Positions 20,280 to 32,935 are shown, numbered from the stretch's first letter. The stretch: DNA of 64,000 nt from Ahaetulla prasina (GCF_028640845.1 NC_080546.1:82885757-82949756), one strand, 5' to 3'. Notes: a model not told the origin generated them from the letters alone. Translations and numbers: made by a program.

Positions 20280-20640
20280 TATTTGTTTGTTGGTTTGTTT
20301 GTTTAATTTATATTGCTGCCTATTCGCCCATGGCGACTCAAGGCAGCTTACAGAATATAAAACCTCATTTGAAACAATAAAACTAATAAAAAGAATCAAA
20401 TAAATTAATATAATAAAAAAAAATCACCCCCCGCCTCCCCTGCTCTGGTGACAGCAGATCACAGGAGCTATTGAATGGGCTCCATCCCGCTCTGGGTTCC
20501 CCAGGCCTGCTGGCAGAAGCAGGTCTTTAGTGCCTTCTGGAAGAATGCTAATCTCTGTTCCAGAGAGAGGGAGCCACCACGGAGAAGGCCCTTCTCCTGG
20601 GTCCCACCAGGTGTATCTCACTAAGGGATGGGACCCATGA
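20280..20640 (-). mobile_element. LINE 3' end (L2/CR1 superclade)
   Basis: The minus strand reads RAFSVVAPSLWNRD, the same C-terminal block as the LINE at 2456 (RAFSVGAPTLWNEL). It ends with CTGCCTTGAGTCGCC, a TATAAATT-like motif and an AAAC-rich tail. Confidence 0.65.
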
Positions 20641-21109
20641 TTGTATGATTGTAAGCATCTTGGTCTGCTTTAGAGCACCATGTGACATTTTGTTAGCTTG
20701 CCGTTGTGTCATCAGAAAAAAAAAATCTACTTTTTTCTTCCATGATGTATCAATTCAATCCTAATTCAATTCAATCCTAAATCAATTCAATCAATTCATG
20801 ATGTATCAATTCAATCCTAAATAGAAACATTCAGGGAAAACTCCCATTCAAAGTCCCCATACCCCAAATTTGCAAGTGTGACCATCCAGGAACGTAGAGA
20901 ATGAAAGAAAAAGAAGTCAACAAGACAAAGCAAGACAGTGTTACCTTCTGTAACAAGCAACAATAAAGCAAACTGTACAATGCATCAAATAAATTTGATA
21001 GTTTTAAAAGATCTAGAGAACTTTGTTCTATATCCATTACACTATCCTTTCTGGGATATGTCAGCTTCTGCAAAGCAGAATTCTTTTCATCGTTCCATCA
21101 CTCTGTTCC
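20641..21109. other. no gene; small tandem duplication
   Basis: At 20746-20823 the words TCAATTCAATCCTAA repeat three to four times with TGATGTATCAATTC. The rest shows nothing recognisable. Confidence 0.5.
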
Positions 21110-21395
21110 ATCACATCGCTCCATCACTCTGCTAAACAAATAATTCCCTCAACACTGTCCAACTATTGACTAAATCTGCACTACTATTAATCTTCTCATC
21201 GTTCCCATCACCCATCTCCTCCCACTTATGATTGTATAACTGTAACTTATGTTGTTTGTATCCTTACAATTTGTATTGATATTGATTATTTCCTGATTGC
21301 TTATTTGTACCCTATGACTATCATTAAGTGTTGTATCATTAAGTGTTAAATTTGTACCCCATGACTATCATTAAGTGTTGTACCTTATGATTCTT
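21110..21395 (+). mobile_element. L2 3' end, left half, target of the L1
   Basis: CTAAACAAATAATTCCCTCAA through GTTGTACCTTATG is the L2 3' end. It stops in the target duplication of the L1 and resumes at 27331. Confidence 0.85.
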
Positions 21396-21526
21396 GATGA
21401 ACATATTTTTTCTTTTTTTTTTATTTTTTTTTATTATTTTTTTTGCAACAAACAAACAAAAAGAAAATACATTATTACACCCTTGTGCTATACATAAAAG
21501 GAAGATTTGGGTCTTCGGATATATCC

Positions 21527-24500
21527 TCATGATTGCCAAAATCCACGTTCTTGAGGTACAGGTACTGAAGCGTCCAATGTTCCAAGCGCAAAGTCCACAA
21601 ATGGTTTCCAAGTCTTCCAGAAAATATCTTCTTTATACACACCACTTCTAATTTTAATATCACATGTCATTTTATCATTTAAAGCTAATTTCCACATTTC
21701 AGAATTCCACTCTTCTATTCTAAAAATCACATCCAGTTTCCAATATCTAGCTATTATAATTCTACCTATTATAATCATAATTCTAATCAATTCTTTTTCA
21801 TATTTTGTTATTTCAATTTCCTTAATTACCAACAATAATATAGTTTCCACTCTCAATGTTATTACTTTCCCCATCATTTCAAATATCATTTTCTCCAATT
21901 GTTGCCAAAACTTTTAACCTTATCACAATTATACCACATATGTTCATAAGTCCCCAATTCCATCTCACATCTCCAACATTTTTACTAGTTTTTTATCCAT
22001 TTGTGACAATCTTACTGGAGTCAAATACCATTTCCAAACAACTTTATAATTGTGCTCTTTAATCCTTATAGATAAAGTTCTCATAATTCTACTCTTCCAA
22101 TTCACATTCCAATCTGATTCTGGTATTTCAATATTAAGATCTTTTTCCCAATTTGTCCTCATCACTCTTTGTAATTTTTCATCAGAATTTATAATCTTAT
22201 AAACCCTACTAACGAGTCCCTTTAGCCCAATTTCATCTTTCATAATCCGAGATACTAAATATTCAAATTCAGTTTCACATCTATTTATCGAATAATTTTC
22301 CTTTAGTTTTTTGTCCATTTTTCTATCTGTATTTTTCAAACCAACTTAACCCTAATTTTTCAATAATTTCTTTATTCCTCCTTTCATTTCCATAACTTTT
22401 ATCCAATCTTTAATAATTTCTATATTTTCCTCTTTAATCACTTCATTACGTTTTATATTATTTTAATCGCCAAATTCCAGTTGTCTCCCCAAAAGATTAT
22501 ATCCGAATTAAAATTTTAACAAATTTGTTCCACATTTTTACTTAATCCTTTAACCAATAACTTCTACTTACACATTTTAAATTTGCTTTATCTAAAACCA
22601 CCTTGATCCAAATTTCTATATCCCTTAACTCTAAATCTCTCCAATAATTATCTTCACCTTTAAGTATTTTTACCACTATCCGGATACCATACGCACAGTA
22701 ATAATTAAATAATTTGGGGATTCCTAATCCACCTTCCTTTTGATTTTGATACCACATTTTCTTCACTAATCTGGGTCTTTTGCCACCATTGCAAAATTTA
22801 TCCAGTTTTTTCTGATATCCTTCAATATCTTTCTCTGTCAGATTTAGTGGTAGCATCTCGAATAAAAAGTTGAACTTGGGCAGCAGCATCATCTTACACA
22901 TTGCAATTCTACCAAACCAAGACAACTTTAAAATTTTATATTTATCTATCTTCTTCTCAATTTCGTTAATCACCACATCATAATTAAGTTTTTTCAATTC
23001 TTTAACCTTAAGTGAAAGCACTATACCCAAATATTTCAATGTGTTTTAATCCTTATCCCAAATTGCTCTTGCATATTCTCAGACTCATTACCATTACTAT
23101 CCATCAATAATTCTGACTTTGACCAATTTACTTTCAATCCTGTCATTTCTTCAAATTCTATCAAATGCTTATATATCTTTTCAAATCTTTCTACATTTTC
23201 AAAATAATTAAAGTATCATCCATACAAATTTATCTTATACCCTTATATCCTTCTAATTCTTCATCTTTTCTATCATTTTTGTCAATATTTCCATAGCCAA
23301 TAAAAATAATGTTGGGGACAGGGGACATCCTTGTCTCATACCAGCTTCTAATTTTATCTCTTCAGTTAATATTCCATTCACCTTCACTCTTGCACTGCTC
23401 TTTTGGTACAATTTTGAAATAACATGTATAAACTTATTACCAAAGCCTAAAGCCTCCACAATTACTTTAATTGTTTCCCATTGTACAGAATCAAAAGCTT
23501 TAAAAATATCCAATGATACTATACCAATTTTATCACCATTATATTCAGCTACATCTATAATATTTAATACTCTTCTAACAATATCACTCATGTATCTACC
23601 CTTCACAAAGCCTACTTGATTATAACTTATATATCTATCTATAAATCTATTTAATCTATTACTTATAATAGCAGTAAATATCTTTGCATCCTGATTAATT
23701 AAAGAAATGGGCCGATAGGACTCAATCCTTTCTAAATCTTTATCTGGTTTAGGAATTAGGATATCACCGTTCTATTCCATGACGAAGGTACTTCCCACCA
23801 TGTAATATTCCATTGAATAATTTTTGCAGTCTTGGTATTATTAATTCTTTAAATTCTTTATAAAACTCAACAGGTAATCCATCCTCACCTGGAGCTTTCC
23901 CTAATTTTAATTTTTGTATTATTCCATTAATCTCATCTTGTGTTATATCTTCTTCCATCAATTCCTTATATGTTTGATCAATTTTCACCACATACTTTTC
24001 TAAATAGCTTTGCAATTTTCCCCGATTAATTGGTTTCTTTGAATATAGATTCTGAAAAAAGTTTCTAACCACTTCACATTTCTCTAATTTTTTATAACAT
24101 CTTATACCTCTATCATCTATCAAAACTCCAATTTCTCTCTTTTATCTTTCGCCATCTTTGCCAATAATTTAGAATTTCTATTACTAAATTCAAAAAAATT
24201 CCTATTTAAAAATCTCAAATTTCTTTTTACTAACTCTGTATCTTCTTCTATCATTTTATTTCTTAACATATTAAGCTCCTGAAGAATTTTTTTTTCTTTA
24301 GTAAGCAAAAATTGATTTTCCAATTCTTTAATCTTATTTTTATCTCTTTCCATTTTAATTTTATAATTTTTATATTTCCTACTTGATAATTTAATACTCT
24401 CCCCTCTAAACACCGCTTTCATCGCATCCCAAACAATTTCAAATTTAACCTCCCCATTATCATTTAATCTCCAACTTTCCTCCAATTTTTTAAGTATCCA

Positions 24501-25269
24501 TTTTTTATCCTTTTCATTTTTATACAATTTCTCGTCATATCTCCAATAGCTTCTTTTTTTCTCAAAATTAAAATCTAAGTCCACCATAACTTCTGCATGA
24601 TCAGAATCTTTAAAAATTCCCACATCTACCTTATCCACATTATTCAACAAATCTTTAGAAAGAAAAATATAATCAATTCTAGAATATGTATTATATATCT
24701 TAGAAAAAAAAGTGTATACTCTCTCAATTCCTTTAACCTCTCTCCACATCAACCACGCGTTTGAAGCATCCACATATTTAAAATCCCCATTTTATTTGCT
24801 CCTCCACAGCGGGTGGGATTAGTACTGTCTATTTTATCTCTGATTAAATTAAAATCCCCAGCCACAATTACTTTCCTACACTTTCATTCTCCAAAATTTT
24901 GTTATTTTTCAAGAAATTCTCTTTGTTTTCATTCGTAAATATAAATTAACAAGTGTCACTTTTTCCTCATTAAGATTTCCAACAATTATTACATATCTTC
25001 CATCTTCATCCAAAATTACCTTATGTTTTCAAAGTACACCCTATCTGATATCAGTGTTGCAACTCCTCTAGCTTTTGAAGTTCCAAATGCTTTTCATATA
25101 TTTGCATACCTTTTATATACATTCTATTTGAATCTTCAGATTTCTGATGAGTTTCTTGTAAAAATAAAATGTCTGGTAAATCCCTTTTAATCTTAAGCTC
25201 CAATCTTCTTCTTTTAATCTGATTCCCTGTACCCTTCACATTCCATGACATTATTTTTATAACTCCCAT
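21527..25269 (-). pseudogene. L1 ORF2 relic (endonuclease plus reverse transcriptase)
   Basis: The endonuclease N-terminus (25269-25051) reads IMSWNVKGTGNQIKRRRLE and LFLQETH. Its C-terminus (24773-24120) reads YSRIDYIFLS and FKDSDHAEVMVDLDF with the catalytic SDH. The reverse transcriptase follows: KLGKAPGEDGLPVEFYKEF (fingers), SLDIFKAFDSVQW (motif A) and AGMRQGCPLSPTLFLLAMEI (motif B). At about 23206-23240 the YADD motif is broken by a two-base loss. C-terminal pieces lie at 23039-22542, 22339-21965 and 21898-21527. At least six frame breaks are visible. Confidence 0.9.
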
Positions 25270-25587
25270 TTAAAATATAAATTTTTTAATCCTATCCCCG
25301 CATCTTCCTTTCTGTGCCCCCCACCACCCCACATTAAACTACCATATGAACAACAATAAGAAAACAGAAAAAAAACAAAAAACAAAACAAACAATAAAGT
25401 ACAAACAATCTTCTTCCCCCACATCCTCATCGGTTTCGCCTCTATAAAGAGAATGGGGGAGAGGGGACGTGCCAATGCCCGGGGCACTTCTTTCGGGCTG
25501 TCTATTTAAATTCATCACTCAAAAAAAAAGATAGCGACGACCCGCATTCAGCTTCATATTTTCCAAGACTCTTATCTGCTTCTTCTC

Positions 25588-26515
25588 CTACTGTATCTTC
25601 TGTTCAACCAACACAGGTGATATTTCTTTCCTCTTTAACCCTTTGGAGTCTTGCCCTCCAATAGCCCCTTTTTCTTCTTCTGAGATTGATGTTTCCACGT
25701 ATGTTCCACCCATCTGAAGCATTTGATCTTTTATCTCCATTAAATCCTCCATCTCAATCAGTCCAAGCTCCCGTAAATATAATAATGCATCTATATCTGG
25801 GGTGATTGTACGCATCCTTCCTTTATAAAAAAATTTCAATTGTTGTGGTGGCCTCCAATTGTATTTAATTCCATTATCTCTCAAAACTTTTGTAATTGGT
25901 TTTAAAAAAAATCTCCATGCCCTTTCTTCTCTTGATATATCCGGGAAGACTTGAATAGTCTTCCCTTCAAACTTCAAAGCATCTCCCAACTCTCTTAACT
26001 TGGCCATAACTTCCAACTTATCACCAAGATTTGCGAACCTGACAAGCACATTCCTGTTAGAACCATTTTGCCTTCTATATCCAATTCTAAAACGCTTGCC
26101 AGGTCTGCTATTGTGAACGTAAGTTATGATCCAAATCATTAATCCATTTCAAAACCCGCTGTTTCAATTTATCTTCCTTTCTTCCGAGATTCCTCTGATA
26201 ACAAATTATATTTCCTCATCTCTTCTTCCAAAAGACAAATTCTCTTATCTTGCTGCTCATTTTATAAAATATTTTGCCAATTTGCCGATCTACTTTTGCC
26301 TCATGCACATGCAGCTGCTCCATTTCATCTTTAATCATTGTCATTTCCTCTTTTTGTTTAGCAAAGTTATCATCCATATCTTGCTTTAAATTTTGCACTT
26401 CGGATGTCAGTTTAAATGTCAAATTATCTATACGCTCTGATAGTGCTGCTATTTTTTCCCCAATTTTATTTAAAGCTGCAGCAATTTGCTGCGTTTCTGA
26501 AAGTTGTTGAGTCAT
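25588..26515 (-). pseudogene. L1 ORF1 relic (RNA-binding chaperone)
   Basis: The natural start is MTQQLSETQQIAAAL at about 26515. A heptad-rich coiled coil follows (IAALSERIDNLTFKL). After a frame change near 26140-26216 the RRM-like part reads NVLVRFANLGDKLEVMAKLR. The C-terminal domain has FPDISREERAWRFFLKPI and KYNWRPPQQLKFFYKGR. Order and length fit the ORF1 protein of L1, which binds its own RNA. Two frameshifts make it non-functional. Confidence 0.88.
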
Positions 26516-26569
26516 TTTGAAAAAAAAAAACACCAAAAAATTTCTCAAACTGGGATTCCAATTTTTCAA

Positions 26570-27310
26570 AAAGTCTTAGTGAAGATCAAAGGACAGCAGT
26601 CAAACCAATTTTACAGAGGGTCTTGATGAAGATCAAGGGACGACAATCTTTTAATTGAAGCGAAACGGCTTATTTGCACTCGTTAGTAGCTTATCAGTAA
26701 CTTATGAGTCATATTCACTCCACAAAGAAACACAATTACCTCACAGCTTAATCAGCGCCATTTTTTCTCCACGTCGGCAGAGAGAAAAAAAAAAAAAACC
26801 AGCTTGAACTTCAAAACAAAGTCCTTTTTTTGTTTTCTGTAATATAAACAAGCTATTAATTTCCTCTCAAAAGAAAAATAAAAAAATTATCCACCTAATA
26901 ATATCTTCTTCAGCCAATCAGCCAGTCAGTCCAGCACAAAAGATCGATCTCTTCAATTAAAATTCTTCTCATTAGCAAATTCAGTCTTTGATATTCCTTA
27001 GCCTCAGCATTTAACACAGAACACGATAATTATAATAAGGAAAGCAAAAGACAGCAGTTTATTCCAAACTCCTTGTGTCTGCCAGTTCGGTCATCCCACG
27101 CAGTAAAAACTCCTTAATTCAAGCAGTTTCAGATGACCTACCAGTTTTAAATTCAGTCTGCTGGGCTATTAACATTTCCACTTCATGATTTATTAACTTT
27201 CATCCATAACGGTGCATTCCAAACAGCATTAATCCTCATAAATCTTCATTATTAAGCCCTGTGAAGTGAAGGAAAGGTCCTTACCCCACCACGGTCATGG
27301 CCACGCCCCC
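26570..27310 (-). promoter_or_regulatory. L1 5' untranslated region
   Basis: About 740 bp between the ORF1 start and the upstream target duplication, without long frames. By position it should contain the internal promoter of the L1. I cannot define individual sites. It ends at the 5' edge in a GC-rich GGGGCGTGGCCATGACCG (minus strand). Confidence 0.6.
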
Positions 27311-27330
27311 GATGAACATATCTTTTCTTT

Positions 27331-27385
27331 TATGTACACTGAGAGCATATGCATGAAAGACAAATTCCTTGTGTGTCACCATATT
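27331..27385 (+). mobile_element. L2 3' end, right half
   Basis: ATGTACACTGAGAGCATATGC and CAAATTCCTTGTGTGTC continue the L2 copy interrupted by the L1. It ends abruptly without the ATTCT tail. Confidence 0.8.
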
Positions 27386-27483
27386 CCCTCTAAAATTATA
27401 TAAACTTTATTGTCCATACATTCAAAACATTTTTCCAATGACCAGCTGAAAATCGAAAGCAAAATTTAAAAAACCCCCAAAAA

Positions 27484-27496
27484 CATAAAGATGGAT

Positions 27497-27547
<51 letters not shown>

Positions 27548-27720
27548 GATAGATAATAGACAGAAGGTAATGATAGATGATAGAGAGAAGAAGATAGAGA
27601 GAAAGATGGATGGTGCTGTTGGTTTCAAGTAAAATTCAAACACATCTCAGATAGATAGAGAACAGAAGATAATGATAAGACTATAGAGAGAAAGAGAAAG
27701 AAAGACAGACAGGCAGGCAG
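27484..27720. repeat. (AGAT)n block paralogous to 32340-32845
   Basis: AGAT units are followed by GCTGTTGGTTTCAAGTAAAA and TAATGATAAGACTATAGAG, which recur at 32525-32601 in the same order. Here ACTATAGAGAGAAAG is uninterrupted. In the other copy a hAT lies in it. Confidence 0.85.
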
Positions 27721-27731
27721 GCAGGCAGGCA

Positions 27732-27801
27732 GAGAATAGAATAGAATAGAATAGAATAGAATAGAATAGAATAGAATAGAATAGAATAGAATAGAAGAAT
27801 A
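27732..27801. repeat. (ATAGA)n pentamer array
   Basis: Minus-strand ATTCT tail of the L2 copy to its right, about 12 units. Confidence 0.95.
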
Positions 27802-28000
27802 GAATTTTTTATTGGCCAAGTGTGATTGGACACATAAGGAATTTGTCTTTGGTGCATATGCTCTCAGTGTACATAAAAGAAAAGATACCTTCATCAAGGT
27901 ACAATACTTACAACACTTAATGATGGTCATAGGGTACAAATTTAACACTATAATGATACAACACTTCATAATAATCATAGGGTACAAATAAGCAATCAGG
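27802..28000 (-). mobile_element. L2 3' end fragment
   Basis: ATTGGCCAAGTGTGATTGG and GCTCTCAGTGTACATAAAAG mark the L2 3' untranslated part on the minus strand. Tandem variants of TAATGATGGTCATAGGGTAC follow. Confidence 0.85.
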
Positions 28001-28039
28001 AAAGAGATGATAGCTAGATAGCCAGAAAGCTGGGTAACT

Positions 28040-28046
28040 AGAGACG

Positions 28047-28107
<61 letters not shown>

Positions 28108-28108
28108 T
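28040..28108. repeat. (AGAT)n microsatellite
   Basis: About 15 units; no flanking family is recognised. Confidence 0.95.
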
Positions 28109-28950
28109 GAGTCTCTTTTATTGCAATTAAATAAATATATTATGGACAAATATACATATTCTCTGCTTGTCTGAACTAAAGGTCACCCTAGGAAAAAAAA
28201 TATAAAAAAAAATTAGGCTTCTAAGATACCAGTTGTAGGCAGATTTATATGCTTGGTTCACATACTTCAACAACACATCTATGATGTGTGTGTGTGTGTG
28301 CATGTGAATGATTTGGCAAAATGACCATGGTTGTCAATGGATGATGCTAAGTGGCTCAACAATGTAAAACTAAAACTCTATTATTGTCAGCAACCTCGTT
28401 TCTTCTTCCATTGTTTAGCGGCTTGTTTGGAAAGCCACCTCCTTATTTCTTTGAATTGCTCTCGTGCCAGCGTTTCAAATCAATTGCTTTTAGTACAGTA
28501 TGGCCCACATAATTGTTGAGCCCAAATCTTCAATTAATTAGAATTCTGCAAGCTTCCCAGACACAGCTTCCCGTTTTTCATTATGCTATTATTGTCTTCT
28601 AATACAGAAGAATCTCGTTTTATATCATCTTACAGTTTCAAATCAATTATCCTCTTTTAATCCAAGGACAATGAGCTTAACAACTTTTAAAACAACGGTT
28701 AGCAAATGAAAACCAGGAAACGGCTGCAGGGTATATTTGAGAGATCCGCTGGAAACATAGTTTCTGGTGTTAAAACAAAAGTGGTAATTTAATAATAAAA
28801 TTAATAATAACCCAGCTCCCTATTCTTCTCTTTGAAGTGTCTTTTTGTTCTGTATTTCTAAGGAAGAGACTGTATAAGTCAGTTGATTCAGATTCACATA
28901 TCTTGGAGAAACGATTTCTTTAAGATAAGTTAAATATGCCATTCTTCTTG
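28109..28950. other. no recognisable feature
   Basis: AT-rich DNA with a short TG run at 28288-28301. No repeat end or coding frame is supported, so this may be host unique sequence. Confidence 0.5.
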
Positions 28951-28954
28951 GATT

Positions 28955-29480
28955 AGAATAGAATAGAATAGAATAGAATAGAATAGAATAGAATAGAATA
29001 GAATAGAATAGAATAGAATTTTTATTGGCCAAGTGTGATTGGACACAAAAGGAATTTGTCTTGGTGCATAGGCTCTCAGTGTACATAAAAGAAAAGATAC
29101 GTTCATCAAGGTACAACTTTTACAACACAAATGATGGTCAATATATCAATATAAATCATAAGGATTGTCAGCAACAAAGTTACAGTCATACAGTCATAAG
29201 TGGAAGGAGATGGGTGATGGGAATGATGAGAAGATTAATAGTAGTGCAGATTTAGTAAATTGTTTGACAGTGTTGAGGGAATTATTTGTTTAGCAGAGTG
29301 ATGGCCTTCGGGAAAAAACTGTCCTTGTGTCTAGTTGTTCTGGTGTGCAGTGCTCTATAGCGTCGTTTTGAGGGTAGGAGTTGAAACAGTTTATGTCCAG
29401 GATGTGAGGAATCTGTAAATATTTTCACGGCCCTCTTCTTGATTCGTGCAGTATACAGGTCCTCAACGGAAGGCAGGTTG
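28955..29480 (-). mobile_element. L2 3' end with ATAGA tail
   Basis: The ATTCT tail is at 28955-29018 (plus-strand ATAGA). The 3' untranslated region and C-terminal codons follow to AACGGAAGGCAGGTTG at 29480 (the CAACCTGCCTTCC codons), where a TA array begins. Confidence 0.88.
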
Positions 29481-29491
29481 GTATATATGTA

Positions 29492-29574
<83 letters not shown>

Positions 29575-29587
29575 ATATGTATGTATG

Positions 29588-29661
<74 letters not shown>
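29481..29661. repeat. (TA)n with (GTAT)n core
   Basis: TA units on both sides of a central GTAT block at 29550-29590. It sits exactly at the broken end of one L2 copy and 250 bp before an L2 in the opposite orientation. Confidence 0.97.
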
Positions 29662-29663
<2 letters not shown>

Positions 29664-29910
29664 GATTAATAGATCATGCAGAAAATAATAGACTGTAGGG
29701 AGGGAAATTGATTTTTATATACGTTATATATTTATCTGTAAGAAATAGTTAATGAGGTGGTTTTATTTACTTATTTGTTTTTTAAAAAAGTGCCGAACAA
29801 ATTATAATGTTAGCAATGATCAGTGTAGATTATTTTTCCATCACCTGGACTATTCTTCAAAGCTTTTTATTTAGATGCATAATGTGAATCTTTATCTTTA
29901 TCTAATTGAA

Positions 29911-30447
29911 TCAGTTGCTACCAACCTGCCTTCCATGGAGGACTTGTATAATGCACGAGTCAAAAAGAGGGCTGTGAAAATATTTACAGACCCCTCACAT
30001 CCAGGACATAAACTGTTTCAACTCCTACCCTCAAAACGATGCTACAGAGCATTGCACACCAGAACAACTAGACACAAGAACAGTTTTTTCCCGAACGCCA
30101 TCATTCTGCTAAACAAATAATTCCCTCAACACTGTCAAACAATTTACTAAGCCTGCACTACTATTAATCTTCTCATCGTTCCCAACACCCATCTCCTCCC
30201 ACTTATGACTATAACTTTGTTGCTTGTATCCTTATGATTTACAATGATATTGATAGTTTCCTGATTGCTTAATTGTAGCCTATGACTATCATTAAGTGTT
30301 GTATCATTAAGTATTAAATTTGTACCCTATGACTATCATTAAGTGTAAATGTTGTACCTTGATGAAGGTATTTTTTTAATATACACTGAGAGCATACGCA
30401 CCAAGACAAATTCCTTGTGTGTCCAATCACACTTGGCCAGTAAAAAA
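29911..30447 (+). mobile_element. L2 3' end
   Basis: It starts at GTTGCTACCAACCTGCCTTCC, the same codons where the inverted copy at 29480 ends. It reads [19 protein letters not shown], then the 3' untranslated region to GGCCAGTAAAAAATTC. Confidence 0.88.
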
Positions 30448-30520
30448 TTCTATTCTATTCTATTCTATTCTATTCGATTCTATTCGATTCGATTCGATTC
30501 GATTCGATTCGATTCGATTC
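30448..30520. repeat. (ATTCT)n changing to (ATTCG)n
   Basis: ATTCT units are followed by mixed ATTCG/ATTCT and then pure ATTCG units. The CpG-bearing variant has spread within the array. Confidence 0.95.
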
Positions 30521-30709
30521 ACCTTGAAATTCTTGGATGCACACCAAAATAACCCTCAAAACCCACTGCTCCTGGATTTTTCAGAAACAGTTACCAAATT
30601 GTAATTTTTAATATGACAAAGGGAGAAAGTGAAATGTAATGACCATTAAATATACAGAATTTGAAATACATTTGAACGCTACTGAAATATAACCAAACCA
30701 TTCGTCCCA

Positions 30710-31335
30710 ATAGTGCTTTTTCAGGAGGCAACTGGACTTTCTTGGTTTGTTGTTATTGTTGCTGTTATTTTTGTTGTTTCTTTTGAAGGTGTTTCGCTTC
30801 TCATCCAAGAAGCTTCTTCCGCTCTGACTGGATGATGGGGAATGGAAGGATTTATACTCCTTGCAGACAGCTGGTCATCTGCATCCTTTTAGAGGGCTGT
30901 TGAAGCACTTGGAGGTTTATCTGTGTCCTCAGGGTCACCTGAGTAGTGTTCCTGATTCCTATAGTCTGCAATTTTTTTCCTCTGGAAATCCATTCCTACT
31001 CCCACACCATTCCATGGGTGCTCATCCCAAATTGTATAGCTAAATGTCTACGGAGATTCTCAGTCATCCACATCATGGTAAGGGGCATACATAAGAGCAC
31101 CAGCGTGCCTACCGTTCCTGTCCTAATGTTCCGTTTAGTTGTATTCATTTTATGTTTTCAATTTATGCTTACGTATATATTATTTAATATGTATTTGACA
31201 AAATAAATAAATAAATAAAATAAATGGTTGTCCCAAAGGTGCTTTTTCACGAGGCAACTGGACTTCCTTGTTTTTCAGTTTGAAGATGTTTTGCTTCTCA
31301 TCCAAGAAGCTCCTTCCACTCTGAATGAATGAGAA
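30710..31335 (-). mobile_element. PLE-ii repeat with LINE-V insert
   Basis: The minus strand carries GAAGAAGCTTCTTGGATGAG and AGCGAAACACCTTC at 30790-30822, then AACTGGACTTTC-like words and the body shared with 38878-39290 (CACCTGAGTAGTG, CCTGAGGACAC, AGACAGCTGGTCATC in the plus reading). A LINE-V tail interrupts it at 31076-31224. The class is unknown. Terminal repetition of the same motif suggests a Penelope-like pseudo-LTR arrangement. Confidence 0.5.
31076..31224 (+). mobile_element. LINE-V 3' end
   Basis: GGGGCATACATAAGAGCACC, CCGTTCCTGTCCTAATGTTCC and a tail GACAAAATAAATAAATAAAT match the LINE at 61478-61880. It is inserted in PLE-ii. ATGG occurs at both edges. Confidence 0.75.
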
Positions 31336-31470
31336 GCAAAATGTCTTCAAAAGAAAAAAAAACAAGAAAAAACAAACAAACAGAAAGTCCAGCTGCCTCC
31401 TGAGAAAGCACCTTTGGGACAACCATGACCTGGATGATTGAGAATCTCTACAGACTTTGAACCAAACATA
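31336..31470 (+). mobile_element. PLE-ii, inverted arm
   Basis: GAATGAGAAGCAAAATGTCTTC through CTGCCTCCTGAGAAAGCACC and TTGGGACAACCATGACCTGG mirrors the minus copy at 31225-31330, forming a fold-back. Confidence 0.6.
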
Positions 31471-31785
31471 TTTGTACTGCAATCGTTGGACCAGATCTTA
31501 GTTTCAGCTTGGAAAAGATTATGTGGACTTCTTTGAAACAAAAGATAGAGGATCTGATGTTCTCAAAACCATTTTACATTTTATAATCTCAGATTATTAT
31601 TATTATTTTGTTGCCAAAATCGAACTCCTAAATTATTAACCTGGTTCCAAATATTTTCCTCTTGGAAATAGTACGTTCAATTACTCCTGTTTAGAACATG
31701 GATATAAATAGCTACTGAAGCTTTCTGAAATACGTGAAGTTACTCCAGAATTGTTGTCAATTACATATTGATATACAGCTTTTCT
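31471..31785. other. no recognisable feature
   Basis: AT-rich DNA with short ATT units at about 31596. Nothing supported. Confidence 0.5.
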
Positions 31786-32010
31786 TCTACTTAACAACCA
31801 TTCATGTAGCAACGCTTCAAAGTTCCAAGGGTAACTTTGAAAAAGTGACTTACGGCTGGTTCTCACAACTACGACCGTTGTAGCATTTCCAGAGTGACAG
31901 GATCGAAATCCGGTTGCTTAGCAACTGGCATGTAGTTACTACTCATGCAAGCATCTCCAAGATCATGGGATCCCTATCTGTGACCTTCCCTTTGCCAATT
32001 CTGAAGCGAA
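31786..32010. mobile_element. MITE-1 fragment
   Basis: ACTTAACAACCATTCATGTAG, CTCACAACTACGACCG and GATCATGGGATCC match the internal words of MITE-1. Its ends are lost. Confidence 0.55.
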
Positions 32011-32330
32011 CCTGGCTGGAGCCATTTTGGAGTCTTTCAGGATTGCCACAGTGTGAAGACGAGATAGGGAAGGGGAACATCGTTAGATGGGGGATTTGTA
32101 GCCAAAACAAAATAGTTTCCTGTGGGAACCAAGGTCATTCCAACAGACGGCTAGAAAGAGGAGGAGCACTGTATCCAGGGAACAAGCCAGCACCTTGATT
32201 GGAGAATGTGACTGATTGTTTGGGGAAAGGGGGAACAAAGCCTTAAGGAAGGAATACAATCAACTTACTCAGCTGTAACTAACCATATAACTACTGATGA
32301 TCAACTGTATAAATTGATGAGTTGATAAAT
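32011..32330. other. no recognisable feature
   Basis: Mixed DNA between a MITE fragment and an AGAT block. No ORF of note and no repeat end. Confidence 0.45.
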
Positions 32331-32339
32331 CCATAAAGA

Positions 32340-32930
<591 letters not shown>

Positions 32931-32935
32931 TTTTA

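Larger units (their letters stand above)
21416..27310 (-). mobile_element. nearly full-length L1 LINE, inactive
   Basis: The 5.9-kb element has its poly(A) end at 21416-21441 (T-rich on the plus strand) and its 5' end near 27310. GATGAACATATTTTTTCTTT (21396-21415) and GATGAACATATCTTTTCTTT (27311-27330) are a 20-bp target duplication with one difference. The minus strand shows, in order, a 5' untranslated region, ORF1, an endonuclease, a reverse transcriptase and a C-terminal region. All are broken by frameshifts. It landed in an L2 tail. Confidence 0.93.

Noticed and set aside
21416..27310. Active L1
   Set aside because: Several frameshifts in ORF1 and ORF2, including in the catalytic motif.
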